The notes under the pieces are model-generated. The model was not told the origin of the DNA. It saw only the letters and a list, made by a program, of their open reading frames with translations, and did not search any database. DNA of 64,000 bases from Nocardia fluminea (GTDB lineage: Bacteria > Actinomycetota > Actinomycetes > Mycobacteriales > Mycobacteriaceae). Of this stretch, positions 1 through 8,782 are shown in pieces. Every line of letters begins with the position of its first letter. The first letter of the stretch is position 1. The translations under genes were made by a program, and so were the position numbers. The stretch spans positions 4,092,001 through 4,156,000 of the forward strand of contig NZ_PJMW01000002.1 of NCBI RefSeq assembly GCF_002846365.1. The letters run 5' to 3'.

Positions 1-129
1 CGCTCTGCGCCGACTCTGAGGGATCCGGGGCCAATTCTCGGCGATGCTCGCGTTGGGCGCTTCGGGACTCTCGGGGATCGTCGTCCGATGGCGCGCTGAG
101 CTGTCAGCCGAAGCCGGGCGCCGCGTCGC

Positions 130-738
130 CTAGCGTGTCGCGGCGGCGAGGGTGTGCAGGGCGCTGTCCACCGCGGCGCTCAGCTCGTCGGGGCTGACGC
201 CGTCTCTGGCCTGGATCGACAGCCCGTACAGCACCGTGCTGTACAACATCGCGAGCGAGGCGGTTTCCGTCTCGGGGGCGAGGTCGCCGTCGATGACGCC
301 ACGGTCGAGCCGGGCGCGGATGTCGGCCGTGGTTCGGCTGCGGGCTTGCGCGAGGAATTCGCGGACCGACGCGGTGCGGGTGGCATAGGTCGCGCCCGCG
401 AGGACCACCATGCAGCCGTTCGGCAGGCCCGGATCGGTGTAGGTGGCGATGTTGTCGCGCAGCATCGCCTCGATGGCGGCGTAGGCGGTGGGCTGCTCGC
501 GCAGTGCCCTGGCGGTGTGGGAGCCCTCGGTGCGGCCGTAGAGCTCGACGGCGGCGCGGAACAGGGCTTCCTTGTCGCCGAAGGCGGCGTAGAGGCTGGG
601 GGAGTTGATGCCCATGGCGGCGGTGAGGTCGCTCATCGAAGCGCCGTCGTAGCCGAGTTCCCAGAACACCTCCATCGCACGGCGTAACGCGACCTCCCGA
701 TCGAAGCCCCGGGGACGCCCGCGCTCTGCCATGCGCAA
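130..738 (-). CDS. TetR/AcrR family transcriptional regulator
   Basis: 202-residue one-component regulator. The first 60 residues form the TetR helix-turn-helix (RGRPRGFD, then helices ending in SPSLYAAFGDKEALF); the rest is an all-helical ligand/dimer domain with no identifiable ligand. It is divergent from a short-chain dehydrogenase, and the 155-bp gap between them holds two inverted repeats, so it probably represses itself and that enzyme. The ATG at 738 is preceded by AAAGG. Family assignment is firm; effector and target are inference. Confidence 0.9.
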   Translation of the reverse strand: MRMAERGRPRGFDREVALRRAMEVFWELGYDGASMSDLTAAMGINSPSLYAAFGDKEALFRAAVELYGRTEGSHTARALREQPTAYAAIEAMLRDNIATYTDPGLPNGCMVVLAGATYATRTASVREFLAQARSRTTADIRARLDRGVIDGDLAPETETASLAMLYSTVLYGLSIQARDGVSPDELSAAVDSALHTLAAATR

Positions 739-753
739 CCTTTCTGTGCTGAT

Positions 754-767
754 CGGTAAATATACCG
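754..767. promoter_or_regulatory. Candidate TetR operator CGGTA-N4-TACCG
   Basis: Perfect 5-bp arms around AATA, 16 bp upstream of the tetR start. Position fits autorepression; not proven. Confidence 0.35.
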
Positions 768-857
768 CGCCACGCAGCGGCGGAAGTAGTCGTCCACTGT
801 TTTTGTGTCGATTGGTACAGAACTCTTGACGGTGATGGCCGGAATGCGCTTCCCTAT

Positions 858-879
858 TTATGTATCGACCACTACATAA
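858..879. promoter_or_regulatory. Candidate operator TTATGTA-N8-TACATAA
   Basis: Perfect 7-bp inverted repeat in an AT-rich patch, 15 bp upstream of the SDR start and next to its ribosome site (GGAG). Likely a binding site controlling the SDR gene, possibly for the divergent TetR protein. Its sequence differs from the 754 repeat, so both need not bind the same protein. Confidence 0.4.
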
Positions 880-893
880 TTGGAGCGAGCCTG

Positions 894-1631
894 ATGACGA
901 GCAGCAACACCGTGGCCCTGGTAACCGGCGCGAGCCGCGGGATCGGCGCGGCCATCGCCCGCGCGCTGGCCGCCGCCGGCGCCGATGTGGCGTTCACCTA
1001 CCAGCACGACGAGGTCGCCGCGAAAGCGGTCGCCGCCGAGATCGAGGCTTCGGGCCGGCGGGCGCTCCCGATCAAGGCCGACAGCGCCGACGCCGCACAG
1101 GTCGTGGCTGCCGTCGAACGGACCGCACGGGAACTGGGCGGTCTCGACGTGCTCGTGAACAACGCGGGCATCTTCCCGGCCAAGCCCTACGCGGAGTTCA
1201 CGCTCGACGAGATCGATCGCGCGCTCAACATTCACGCCCGCGCCGCCTTCGTCGCCGGCCAGGCCGCCCTCCCGTACCTCGGCGACGGTGGCCGGATCAT
1301 CTCCATCGGCACCAACCTGTCCGACCGCGCGCTCTTCGGCGGGCTCTCGCTCTACAACCTGAGCAAGTCGGCCCTCAACGGCTTCACCAAAGCCCTCGCG
1401 CGCGAACTGGGACCGCGCGGCATCACCGTCAACCTCGTCCAGCCCGGACCCACCGACACCGACATGAACCCGGCCGACAGCGAGCACGCCGCGACGCAGC
1501 GAGAGTTCAACGCCCTCGGCCGATTCGGCGCCGCCGCCGATGTCGCCGATCTGGTCGCCTTTCTCGCGGGACCGTCGGGGCGCTCGATCACCGGTGCCAT
1601 CCTCACGGTCGACGGCGGCACCAATGCCTGA
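894..1631 (+). CDS. SDR family NAD(P)-dependent oxidoreductase
   Basis: 245-residue classical short-chain dehydrogenase, near FabG length. Seen: nucleotide-binding motif TGASRGIGAAIA at residues 10-21, NNAG near residue 88, active-site YNLSK near residue 155 with an upstream Ser, and the C-terminal SGRSITGAILTVDGG typical of the family. Starts at ATG 894 after GGAGCGAGCCTG. Predicted cytosolic reductase of a carbonyl or alcohol; substrate unknown. The divergent TetR gene suggests induction by a small molecule, perhaps an electrophile. Confidence 0.92.
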   Translation: MTSSNTVALVTGASRGIGAAIARALAAAGADVAFTYQHDEVAAKAVAAEIEASGRRALPIKADSADAAQVVAAVERTARELGGLDVLVNNAGIFPAKPYAEFTLDEIDRALNIHARAAFVAGQAALPYLGDGGRIISIGTNLSDRALFGGLSLYNLSKSALNGFTKALARELGPRGITVNLVQPGPTDTDMNPADSEHAATQREFNALGRFGAAADVADLVAFLAGPSGRSITGAILTVDGGTNA

Positions 1632-1646
1632 GACGCTCGTCGCGGT

Positions 1647-2195
1647 CTACCGAGCGGCGTCGAAGAAGTGGGCGGGGTCGAGGGTGTGCAGCGGCGTCCA
1701 GCGTGGCTCCTGCGCGGGGGCATCGGAGTCGGCGGTCGCGTCGAAGTAGCCCTGTAGTTCCAGTGCGACGCGCGGATTCTCGTCGACCTTGCGAGCGATC
1801 GTGTACAGCGTCGCGAACACGTGGACGCAGCGAGCGGTCCGCGCCGAGCAGGAACAATCGGTGCTCACCAGGGCCGGCGCGGGGGAGTGACCCGCGCCGA
1901 CCAACGCCCGGTGCGTCTCGTCGGTGAGGACGGTCGGGTCGGTGATCGTGTGCCCGATCGCGGTCACCGCCGCCCGCGACAGCGGTGCCACCTCGATATG
2001 CGCGATCGAGGCCTGCCCGCCCCGATGCAGGTGCGCGCGCACCGTTCGTCCCTCGATCTCGGTGCGCACGCCATCGTTGCGCGCGATGCTGCGGGCGCGG
2101 GGCAGCAGCGGTTCCGGGCGGGTCTGGCGCAGCGGTTCGGCCAGGCGCACCCAGTCCATGCCCCACGGGGTGTATCCGAATTCGTTGTCGGCCAT
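1647..2195 (-). CDS. SWIM zinc-finger protein
   Basis: 182 residues. A SWIM zinc finger is visible as C114-x-C116-x6-C123-x-H125, the CxCx(n)CxH pattern of zinc/nucleic-acid-binding SWIM domains. The N-terminus has the GMDWVRLAEPLRQ segment often seen in actinobacterial SWIM partners of SNF2 helicases. The ATG overlaps the helicase stop codon (TGATG), so the two are translationally coupled and probably form one DNA-remodelling unit. Shorter than many SWIM partners (about 250-400 residues). Confidence 0.85.
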   Translation of the reverse strand: MADNEFGYTPWGMDWVRLAEPLRQTRPEPLLPRARSIARNDGVRTEIEGRTVRAHLHRGGQASIAHIEVAPLSRAAVTAIGHTITDPTVLTDETHRALVGAGHSPAPALVSTDCSCSARTARCVHVFATLYTIARKVDENPRVALELQGYFDATADSDAPAQEPRWTPLHTLDPAHFFDAAR

Positions 2196-3964
2196 CAGTT
2201 CTCTCGTTTCCGGCGCAGGATGTCGACGAGGGCGTCGTCGTCGAGGCGGGCCAGTTCGGCGATGCCCGCGGCATCGGACAGATCCGTCAGCGCGGACTTG
2301 CGGGTGTGCATCGCGGCGATGTGTTCCTCCACCGTGGTGGCGCTGGTGAGGGTGGTGACGGTGACGGTGCGGGTCTGCCCGATCCGGTGTGCCCGGTCCG
2401 AGGCCTGCGCCTCCACCGCCGGATTCCACCAGCGATCGAAATGGATCACATCGGCCGCGCGGGTGAGGGTGAGGCCGGTGCCCGCCGCGCGCAGACTCAG
2501 GATCAGCACCGGCGGTCCGTCCGGCGCCTGGAAGCGGGTGACGAGGTCGCCGCGCTGGGTCGCGTCGAGCCCGCCGTGGAAGAACGGCGCCTCGACGCCG
2601 AACTGCTCGGACAGGTGGCGCACCAGCAGGTCGCCGGTCTTGCGGTACTGGGTGAAGATCAGGGTGGGGTCACCGGTGTCGAGGTTGGTGGCCACGATGT
2701 CGGCGCACAGGTCGAGTTTGCCGGAGCGGCCCGCGAGTTCGCCCAGGTCGCCGGAGACCAGGCCGGGGTGGTTGCACACCTGCTTGAGGTGGGTGAGCGC
2801 CGCCAGCACCCGTCCCTGCCGTTGCAGGCCGGAGCCGAAGCCCTCGTCGAGGGCGTCGGCGAGCACCGCGTCGTACACCCGTTCCTGCTCGGCGGTGAGA
2901 TCGCACAGCAGATCGCTGTGGATCTTCGCGGGCAGCGACGCCGCCACCTGCAGCTTCTTGCGTCCGAGGACCACCGGCTCGACGGCGTCCCTGAGCCGTG
3001 CCGCGGCGGTGGCCGAACCCTCCTCGATCGGCCGCACGAACCGGCGCCGGAACTGCGTGCGATGCGCGAACAGCCGGGGCACGGTGAGGTTGAGCAGCGC
3101 GAACAGTTCGTCGAGGTGGTTCTCCACCGGCGTGCCGGTCAGCGCGACCTTCGCGTCGGCGGTCAACGCGCGCGCCGCCCGCGACACCTGGGTGCGCGGA
3201 TTCTTCAGCGCCTGCGCCTCGTCGAACACCACGGTCGCCCACTGCTCACCGGTCAGCGCGGCCCCGTGCAGCCGCAGGGTCGGATACCCGGTCACCAGGA
3301 CCGTCCCGGCCCCGGCGGGCACCGCGCCACCACGCCACGTCACCGGCTTCAACCCCGGCGCGAACCGTTCGATCTCGTGGGCCCAGTTGCCCACCAGCGA
3401 CGTCGGACACACCACCAGTTGCGGCCCGTCGGCACGCCCCTGCAGGAATCCGATGGTCTGTACCGTCTTCCCGAGGCCCATCTCGTCGGCGAGCACGGCC
3501 CCGCCGTACGCCGACACGGTCTCGCGCAACCACCCCACCCCGCGCACCTGATACGGCCGCAGGGTGGCATCGAGAACTCCCGCCAGTTCCCCGTCGAGCG
3601 CCCGCGTCTCGCGCAACACCCGGGCCGCCCGCTCGGCGGACACGATCGCGGTGCCGACCGCATCGGGCACCGCGTGCGCGGCGGCGGGCAACGTGAGCGG
3701 CGGATCGTCGGCCATCGACGCGCGCCAGGCCAGCGCGGACGGGGCGAGGTCGTCGACGGTGACGTCGACCAGTTCGGCGGGTGTGACCACCGCGGTCGCC
3801 ACCTCGACGGGTTCGAGCGCGCCGCGCTCACCGACGGGCAGTGCGAGGGTGAGCTGTTCCGGATCGCCGATCCCCGTCGGCGCGGGCCCGGCGTCGTGCC
3901 CGGTCCACGTCCACAGGGCGAACAGGTGACGGTCGGGGAGGTAGGTGGCCTGAATGGCGGGCAG
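2195..3964 (-). CDS. SNF2/DEAD-like helicase (HelZ-type)
   Basis: Swi2/Snf2 ATPase with Walker A DEMGLGKT around residue 160, DEAQ (Walker B) near residue 250, and a C-terminal helicase lobe ending with AHRIGQTRTV. The first canonical start is GTG at 3802 (535 residues), but the same frame stays open to 3964 with coherent sequence (AIQATYLPDRHLFALW) resembling HelZ N-termini. The only initiator there is CTG at 3964, six bases after AGGAG, so a CTG start giving 589 residues is proposed. Even so it is much shorter than roughly 1000-residue mycobacterial HelZ. Operon with the SWIM gene. Confidence 0.85.
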   Translation of the reverse strand: MPAIQATYLPDRHLFALWTWTGHDAGPAPTGIGDPEQLTLALPVGERGALEPVEVATAVVTPAELVDVTVDDLAPSALAWRASMADDPPLTLPAAAHAVPDAVGTAIVSAERAARVLRETRALDGELAGVLDATLRPYQVRGVGWLRETVSAYGGAVLADEMGLGKTVQTIGFLQGRADGPQLVVCPTSLVGNWAHEIERFAPGLKPVTWRGGAVPAGAGTVLVTGYPTLRLHGAALTGEQWATVVFDEAQALKNPRTQVSRAARALTADAKVALTGTPVENHLDELFALLNLTVPRLFAHRTQFRRRFVRPIEEGSATAAARLRDAVEPVVLGRKKLQVAASLPAKIHSDLLCDLTAEQERVYDAVLADALDEGFGSGLQRQGRVLAALTHLKQVCNHPGLVSGDLGELAGRSGKLDLCADIVATNLDTGDPTLIFTQYRKTGDLLVRHLSEQFGVEAPFFHGGLDATQRGDLVTRFQAPDGPPVLILSLRAAGTGLTLTRAADVIHFDRWWNPAVEAQASDRAHRIGQTRTVTVTTLTSATTVEEHIAAMHTRKSALTDLSDAAGIAELARLDDDALVDILRRKREN

Positions 3965-4005
3965 AACGTTCTCCTCTGATCGGGCAGCACGAACAACCGA
4001 ACAAC

Positions 4006-4016
4006 GTACACTGTAC
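4006..4016. promoter_or_regulatory. Candidate TetR operator GTACA-C-TGTAC
   Basis: Perfect 11-bp palindrome between the divergent helicase and tetR genes. The GTACA/TGTAC half-site is typical of TetR proteins with a tetracycline-repressor-like C-terminus, the type encoded just downstream. It also contains TACACT, which could serve as a -10 box, so binding would block transcription. Confidence 0.5.
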
Positions 4017-4062
4017 TGAGTTTGTTCCCGAATGCTCGAAACACTGCCAGAGAGGATGGCTC

Positions 4063-4818
4063 GTGCCCGCTGACCAGGACAGGGACTCCATCGCCGCGGC
4101 CACCCGGATCCTCGAATTGCTGTGGCGGCATTCCCTGCCGTCGAAGCCGGGCGCGCGTGGCCCGAAACCCGGTCTCACCGTCGACGACGTGGTGGCGGCG
4201 GGCATCACCCTGGCCGACCGCGACGGCATCGAGAAGCTGACGATCCGCGCGGTCGCCACGCAGCTGGGTCTGCGCGCGATGAGCCTGTACACCTATGTCC
4301 CCAGCAAGGACGCCCTGATCGTGCTCATGGTCGACGCCGTCGCCGCCGCGGACCCGCCGATCCCGGCCGGCCTGCCGGCCCGCGAACGCATGATCGCCAT
4401 CGCCGCCCGGATCCGAACCGAGCTGATCGAGCACCCCTGGCTGCTCGAGGTGTCCCCGTGGCGTCAGGTGCTCGGCCCCGCCCGGATGCGCCGCTACGAA
4501 CATCAGCTGGCCGCGATCGAGGACGTCGGTCTGAGCGATCTGGCCATGGACCGCGCGATCGCGGTCCTCACCGACTTCGCTACCGGCAATGCCCGCCTCG
4601 CCATCGCGGCCGCCGGCGCCGCCGCCCAACTCAGTGACGCGCAGTGGTGGGAGGTCAACGGCCCCTTGCTCGCTCGCGTGATGCCCGCCGGCGAATTCCC
4701 CCTCGCGGGGCGCGTCGGTACCGCGGTCGGCGAGCACTACCAGGCTCCGGCCGACCCCGACGGCGCGTTCGAGTACGGCGTGGCCACCCTCGTCGACGGC
4801 ATACTCGCCGACGCCTGA
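4063..4818 (+). CDS. TetR/AcrR regulator, TetR_C-like
   Basis: 251 residues. HTH at about residues 45-90 (LTIRAVATQLGLRAMSLYTY, then PSKDALI) followed by a TetR_C-type domain as in TetR(B) relatives that control efflux or detoxification. GTG start at 4063 preceded by GAGAGG. Divergent from the helicase operon with one palindrome between them; followed by an intrinsic terminator at 4889. Regulated substrate unknown. Confidence 0.88.
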   Translation: MPADQDRDSIAAATRILELLWRHSLPSKPGARGPKPGLTVDDVVAAGITLADRDGIEKLTIRAVATQLGLRAMSLYTYVPSKDALIVLMVDAVAAADPPIPAGLPARERMIAIAARIRTELIEHPWLLEVSPWRQVLGPARMRRYEHQLAAIEDVGLSDLAMDRAIAVLTDFATGNARLAIAAAGAAAQLSDAQWWEVNGPLLARVMPAGEFPLAGRVGTAVGEHYQAPADPDGAFEYGVATLVDGILADA

Positions 4819-4888
4819 TCAGCACCGAGGCGACAGCGTTGTTCAGCGGCGCAGGTACGCACGACCGGCGGGGATGCCTGGATACAGC

Positions 4889-4935
4889 GACAGCGGGCGC
4901 CCTGTCCGGGTCGCCCGCTGTCGGGGGGTTTTCTG
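4889..4935 (+). terminator. Intrinsic terminator after tetR
   Basis: 11-bp stem GACAGCGGGCG / CGCCCGCTGTC with a 12-nt loop, followed by a G/T-rich run ending TTTTCT. Confidence 0.75.
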
Positions 4936-4970
4936 TTGTCAGATGTGGTTGTTTCGGACGCGAGGAGTGG

Positions 4971-5165
4971 TCAGATCGCGGGAGCTTCGTCCGTGTTGAT
5001 CACGGCTTCCAGTTCGCGCAAGCGGTCCATGTGTTCATTCGCGTGGTGCTGGCAGAAGAGCAACTCGCCACCCGCGGGAAGCACGGCACGCACTCGGGCA
5101 GCCGCCCCGCAGCGATCGCAACGATCGAGTGCGGTCAGTGGGGTGCTGGTCAGTGTTCCTGGCAT
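4971..5165 (-). CDS. DUF7455 family small zinc-ribbon protein
   Basis: 64-residue protein with CDRCGAAA and FCQHH, giving a Cx2C...CxHH pattern that probably binds zinc. Small proteins of this family are conserved in actinobacteria near sigA, and here the gene lies about 3.6 kb from sigA. ATG at 5165. Function unknown; size and conserved Cys/His suggest a structural or nucleic-acid-associated role. Confidence 0.85.
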   Translation of the reverse strand: MPGTLTSTPLTALDRCDRCGAAARVRAVLPAGGELLFCQHHANEHMDRLRELEAVINTDEAPAI

Positions 5166-5568
5166 GACTCCTCCGTCCCGGCTCCCGGCGCTGCGTGGCC
5201 GTTCGCCTAGGTGTGGGCCTCGTGGTCACTCCACGCGGCTCGCATCCGCTACTTCCCAGCAGTGGTACGACTACTCTGTCAGACGTTCGGGGTTCAGGCT
5301 TTGTTCCCGGAAGTGAATCTTTGTGTTTTCGATAACAGACCTGCGGTTTCGCTGAAAGCGAACACCCGCCGGTCGTCGGTTTCGAGCACCCACCGATCAC
5401 CCGCGAAGCGCTGATGCCACCTCCCACTCGAACCTGACACGTACCGATATGTCGCTCGCTGCGGTGTTGCTCGTTACCCACCGAGCCGTGCACCGAACCG
5501 AGCCGAACACGATCGCCTTGTGACAGGGTCTTGACCGTCCGAAGCTGTTGTCTACCCGGAGATTACCC
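5166..5568. other. Intergenic, no gene supported
   Basis: About 400 bp between two divergent small genes. Less GC-rich than the coding flanks (for example around 5315-5345), consistent with promoters both ways. The short open frames here lack ribosome sites and coding character. Confidence 0.5.
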
Positions 5569-5940
5569 GTGACATCCGACACTCACACGCTTGTTCACCT
5601 GTGTTCTTCCCAAGAATGGGACGAGGCGCGCCGCGCCGGCGAACGCAGACCGCCCTCGCTGGCCGACGCGGGCTTCGTCCACCTGTCCACCCCGGAGCAG
5701 GTGCACCTGCCCGCCAACCGGCTCTTCGCCGGGCGTGGCGACATGGTCGTGCTGTGGCTGGATCCGGCGGCGTTCACCGGTGCGGTCAAGTGGGAGCCGG
5801 GTGTGCCGAGCGACCCGTCGTCGATGCTGTTCCCGCACCTCTACGCGCCGCTGCCCCTCGGGGCGGTGCTGGCCGCGCAGCCGTATCTGCCCGACGCCGA
5901 CGGCGTGTTCCGCACACCGCGCCGGGAGGGAGTGGCGTAG
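5569..5940 (+). CDS. DUF952 domain protein
   Basis: 123 residues, a single DUF952 domain: LVHLCSSQEWDEARRAG, then DAGFVHLSTPEQ, the conserved FPHLYAPLPL and the terminal region. GTG at 5569 is chosen over the more upstream in-frame ATG because GGAG sits 7 nt before it. Cytosolic; DUF952 proteins resemble ADP-ribosyltransferase/RNA-ligase-like folds but have no established reaction. Confidence 0.88.
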   Translation: MTSDTHTLVHLCSSQEWDEARRAGERRPPSLADAGFVHLSTPEQVHLPANRLFAGRGDMVVLWLDPAAFTGAVKWEPGVPSDPSSMLFPHLYAPLPLGAVLAAQPYLPDADGVFRTPRREGVA

Positions 5941-5964
5941 ACCACAATCGGAGCCGGGCGCGGC

Positions 5965-5970
5965 TACTGT
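5965..5970 (+). promoter_or_regulatory. -10 box TACTGT, leaderless start
   Basis: Hexamer ends 7 nt before the GTG of the antiporter regulatory subunit; no Shine-Dalgarno between. Confidence 0.45.
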
Positions 5971-5977
5971 TGACGAT

Positions 5978-6460
5978 GTGAACGTCGACGTCACAGCGCT
6001 ACCGGGCATCGGAGTGCGCAAGGATTTCGAAGTCAGGTCGGGGCGCCGCGTCGGGGTTGTCGCCCACCGCGACGGTGACATCGACCTGATCGTGTCCAAA
6101 CCCGACGACCCGGACGCCATCGCCGCCCAGGTGCCGCTGTCCACCGACGAGGCGTCGGTGCTGGCGAATCTGCTGGGCGCGCCGCAACTGGTCGCCAAAC
6201 TCAACGACGACCATCGCGATCTGCCGGGCATCACCACCCGCCAGCTCGCCATCGTCGACGAATCACCGTATGCGGGACGAACGCTCGGCGAGACCGGCAT
6301 GCGCACCCGAACCAAGACCTCGATCGTCGCGGTGATGCGCGCCGGTCAGCTCCACCCCTCACCCGGCCCGGACTTCACGTTCACCGAGGGTGATCTGCTC
6401 GTGGTCGTCGGCACCCCGGACGGCCTGGAAGCGGCCGCGAAGATACTCGTGCACGGCTGA
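5978..6460 (+). CDS. K+/H+ antiporter regulatory subunit (KhtT-like, TrkA-C)
   Basis: 160 residues. N-terminal half VTALPGIGVRKDFEVRSGRR is typical of KhtT-type subunits; C-terminal half (about 80-160) is a TrkA-C (RCK_C) domain with LGETGMRTRTKTSIVAV and a closing FTEGDLLVVVGTPDGL. Soluble, binds nucleotide or c-di-AMP in relatives and gates the partner antiporter encoded 5 bp downstream. GTG 5978 follows a -10 box, so the transcript is probably leaderless. Confidence 0.9.
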   Translation: MNVDVTALPGIGVRKDFEVRSGRRVGVVAHRDGDIDLIVSKPDDPDAIAAQVPLSTDEASVLANLLGAPQLVAKLNDDHRDLPGITTRQLAIVDESPYAGRTLGETGMRTRTKTSIVAVMRAGQLHPSPGPDFTFTEGDLLVVVGTPDGLEAAAKILVHG

Positions 6461-6465
6461 CGGCC

Positions 6466-7644
6466 GTGACCTCGCAGGCCTTGGCTCTGCTCGAGCTCGG
6501 CGTGATCTTGTTCGCGCTGGGGATCTGCGGGCGGGTGGCAGGCAGGTTCGGGATGTCGCCGATTCCGCTGTACCTACTCGGCGGACTGGCGTTCGGTCGC
6601 GGCGGATTCATCGACTTGCAGGCCGCCACCGAGTTCGGGCACATAGCGAGCGAGATCGGCGTCGTGCTGCTGCTGTTGCTGCTCGGGCTCGAGTACACCG
6701 CCCCCGAGCTGATGACCGGCCTGCGGCGCTCCTGGGGGGCCGGAGTGCTCGATCTGGTGGCCAACGCGCTTCCCGGGGCCGCGGTGGCGCTGATCATGGG
6801 CTGGGGTGTGCTCGGTGCGGTGGTGCTGGGCGGGGTCACCTACATCTCGTCGTCGGGGATCGTGGCCAAAGTACTCGACGATCTGGGTCGGCTCGGTAAC
6901 CGCGAGACCCCGGTGGTGCTGTCGATCCTGGTGTTCGAGGACCTCGCGATGGCGGTGTACCTGCCGATCCTGACGATGATGCTGGCCGGGTTGAGCCTGC
7001 TGAGCGGATTGATCTCGCTCGCGGTCGCGCTGGCGACCGTCACGGTGGTGCTGGTGATCGCGCTGCGGTTCGGGCGGGTGGTCTCGGCCGTGGTCGACAG
7101 CGTCGATCGCGAAGTGTTCCTGCTCCAATTGCTCGGCGCGGCGCTGCTCGTGGCCGGGGCGGCCTCGGCGCTCAATGTCTCGGCCGCAGTCGGCGCGTTC
7201 CTGCTCGGCATCGCCATCTCCGGGTCCACCGCGCACGAGGCCGCGAAACTGCTGGAGCCACTGCGTGATCTGTTCGCCGCGATCTTCTTCGTCGCGTTCG
7301 GTCTGTCGATCGACCCGACGGCGATCCCGCCGGTGTTCGCCTGGGCCGTCGCGTTGGCGGTGGTGACCACCGGCACCAAGATCGCGGTCGGTTGGTGGGC
7401 GGCGAGCAGGCAGGGCATCCGGCGGATGGGCCGGGCGAGGGCGGGCGCGGCACTGGTGGCGCGCGGCGAATTCTCCATCGTGATCGCCGGATTGGCGGTC
7501 GCCTACGGCAAAGCCGACGCGCAACTGGCGGCTCTGGCCTCGGCCTACGTGCTGCTGATGGCGATTCTCGGCCCGATCGCGGCCCGCGTCGTCGAGCCAG
7601 TGGTCGAATTCCTCAGGCGCCGTTCGGGTGTCGCGACGTCCTGA
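6466..7644 (+). CDS. Cation:proton antiporter (CPA2, KhtU/KefB-like)
   Basis: 392-residue integral membrane protein with about 11-12 hydrophobic segments, starting at GTG 6466. CPA2 features include LLLLLGLEYT early and ISSSGIVAKVLDDLGR, then LVFEDLAMAVYLPIL, the ion-binding helix region, and IAISGS. It lacks the soluble RCK domain of KefB, which is supplied by the upstream gene. Predicted to exchange K+ (or Na+) for H+ for pH and turgor control. Ends directly against the convergent MHYT gene. Confidence 0.92.
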   Translation: MTSQALALLELGVILFALGICGRVAGRFGMSPIPLYLLGGLAFGRGGFIDLQAATEFGHIASEIGVVLLLLLLGLEYTAPELMTGLRRSWGAGVLDLVANALPGAAVALIMGWGVLGAVVLGGVTYISSSGIVAKVLDDLGRLGNRETPVVLSILVFEDLAMAVYLPILTMMLAGLSLLSGLISLAVALATVTVVLVIALRFGRVVSAVVDSVDREVFLLQLLGAALLVAGAASALNVSAAVGAFLLGIAISGSTAHEAAKLLEPLRDLFAAIFFVAFGLSIDPTAIPPVFAWAVALAVVTTGTKIAVGWWAASRQGIRRMGRARAGAALVARGEFSIVIAGLAVAYGKADAQLAALASAYVLLMAILGPIAARVVEPVVEFLRRRSGVATS

Positions 7645-8535
7645 TCAGTCGACGACTCGGCGCGGCCAGGCGCCCGCACCGTCGTAACTCAATTCCTCGG
7701 TGCGGTACTCGTGTTGCGGGTTCGGCGCGTACTGCGCGACCGGTCGAGCGGGCTCGGCCGGGCGTGGCCGCGGGCGATGCCGCGAGGTGAGCCACATGCG
7801 CGGCAGCGCTTCCTCGTTCTCGATCTCGGTCAGGCTCACACTGATCAACACCAGCATGGTGACGATGCTGCTCACGCCGATCAACGGCGCCAGCAGCTGC
7901 ATCGCCTCGGCGCCGGTCCCCGGGGCGGCCTGATGTCCGATGTGCGCGTGCATCGCCGCCATCCCGGTGTAGTGCATACCGCAGACGGCCACACCCATGA
8001 TCAGCGCCGCACCCACGGTGGCGAGAAAGCTCTTGACGCGCAACGTGAACCACAGCGCCACGACCGACGCGACCACCGCGATCACTATCGACAGCGCCAC
8101 GAGCGCCGGGTCGTAGCACACCGTCGCGCTCGAACGCATCGCGTACATCCCGGTGTAGTGCATGGTGCCGACGCCGAGGCCGGTGATGATGCCACCGGAG
8201 AGCAACGAGCGCAGTGTCGGCTGCGGTTTGTTGACCATGAACAGTCCGATGCCGACCACCACCATCGCGGTGATCGCGCTGAACAGTGTCAACGGGATGT
8301 CATAGCGGATCTCGGCGCCGTGGATGGTGAAGCCGAGCATGGCGATGAAATGCATGACCCAGATCCCGGTGCCGCCGATCGCGATCGCGGCGCCGATGAG
8401 CCAGCCGACCCGTCCCTCGGTGGCATTGCGACCGCGGGCCGCGCACTGCAGCCCGAGCAGGCAACCCGTGACGGACATGAAGTAGGCGAGGACAGGGGTG
8501 ATCCAGCCGTAGCTGAAGTGATAAATGTCGAGCAC
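7645..8535 (-). CDS. MHYT domain membrane protein
   Basis: About 296 residues with seven predicted transmembrane segments. Three MHYT-type motifs are seen: MHFIAM, MHYTGM and a second MHYTGM, proposed in this family to bind copper and sense O2, CO or NO. No output domain follows, so it is a stand-alone MHYT protein with a short Arg/Pro-rich tail. Start placed at GTG 8535 (GAGGG upstream; protein begins VLDIYHFSYGW); an ATG at 8664 would add a 43-residue hydrophilic leader unlike the family. Confidence 0.85.
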   Translation of the reverse strand: MLDIYHFSYGWITPVLAYFMSVTGCLLGLQCAARGRNATEGRVGWLIGAAIAIGGTGIWVMHFIAMLGFTIHGAEIRYDIPLTLFSAITAMVVVGIGLFMVNKPQPTLRSLLSGGIITGLGVGTMHYTGMYAMRSSATVCYDPALVALSIVIAVVASVVALWFTLRVKSFLATVGAALIMGVAVCGMHYTGMAAMHAHIGHQAAPGTGAEAMQLLAPLIGVSSIVTMLVLISVSLTEIENEEALPRMWLTSRHRPRPRPAEPARPVAQYAPNPQHEYRTEELSYDGAGAWPRRVVD

Positions 8536-8727
8536 GCGCGAGAAACCCTCAATGCCGATACCGCAGACTTGAGGCGGTAGAACGAAAAGCTGGGTGTGAC
8601 GATACGGTGAAGATCGCCAATCCGGGTCCTCCCCAGTGCAATCCACCAGTGTGGGGTTGATCACGAAACGATTAACTCACGGGTTTACTGGATAAAACAG
8701 ACCGCTAGGAATGTAGCGGAGGAAACG

Positions 8728-8771
8728 AAAAAGCGGCCCGTACCACCGAATCGGTGGTACGGGCCGCTTTT
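8728..8771 (-). terminator. Intrinsic terminator of sigA (bidirectional form)
   Basis: Near-perfect palindrome: AAAAGCGGCCCGTACC pairs with GGTACGGGCCGCTTTT, about 21 bp of stem and a 1-nt centre, with A and T tracts at the ends. 12 bp after the sigA stop on the minus strand. Confidence 0.9.
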
Positions 8772-8782
8772 GTGTGGAAGCG

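Noticed and set aside
1985..3979. 664-codon plus-strand frame opposite the SWIM/helicase genes
   Set aside because: Antisense shadow of a recognised helicase; composition without domain features.
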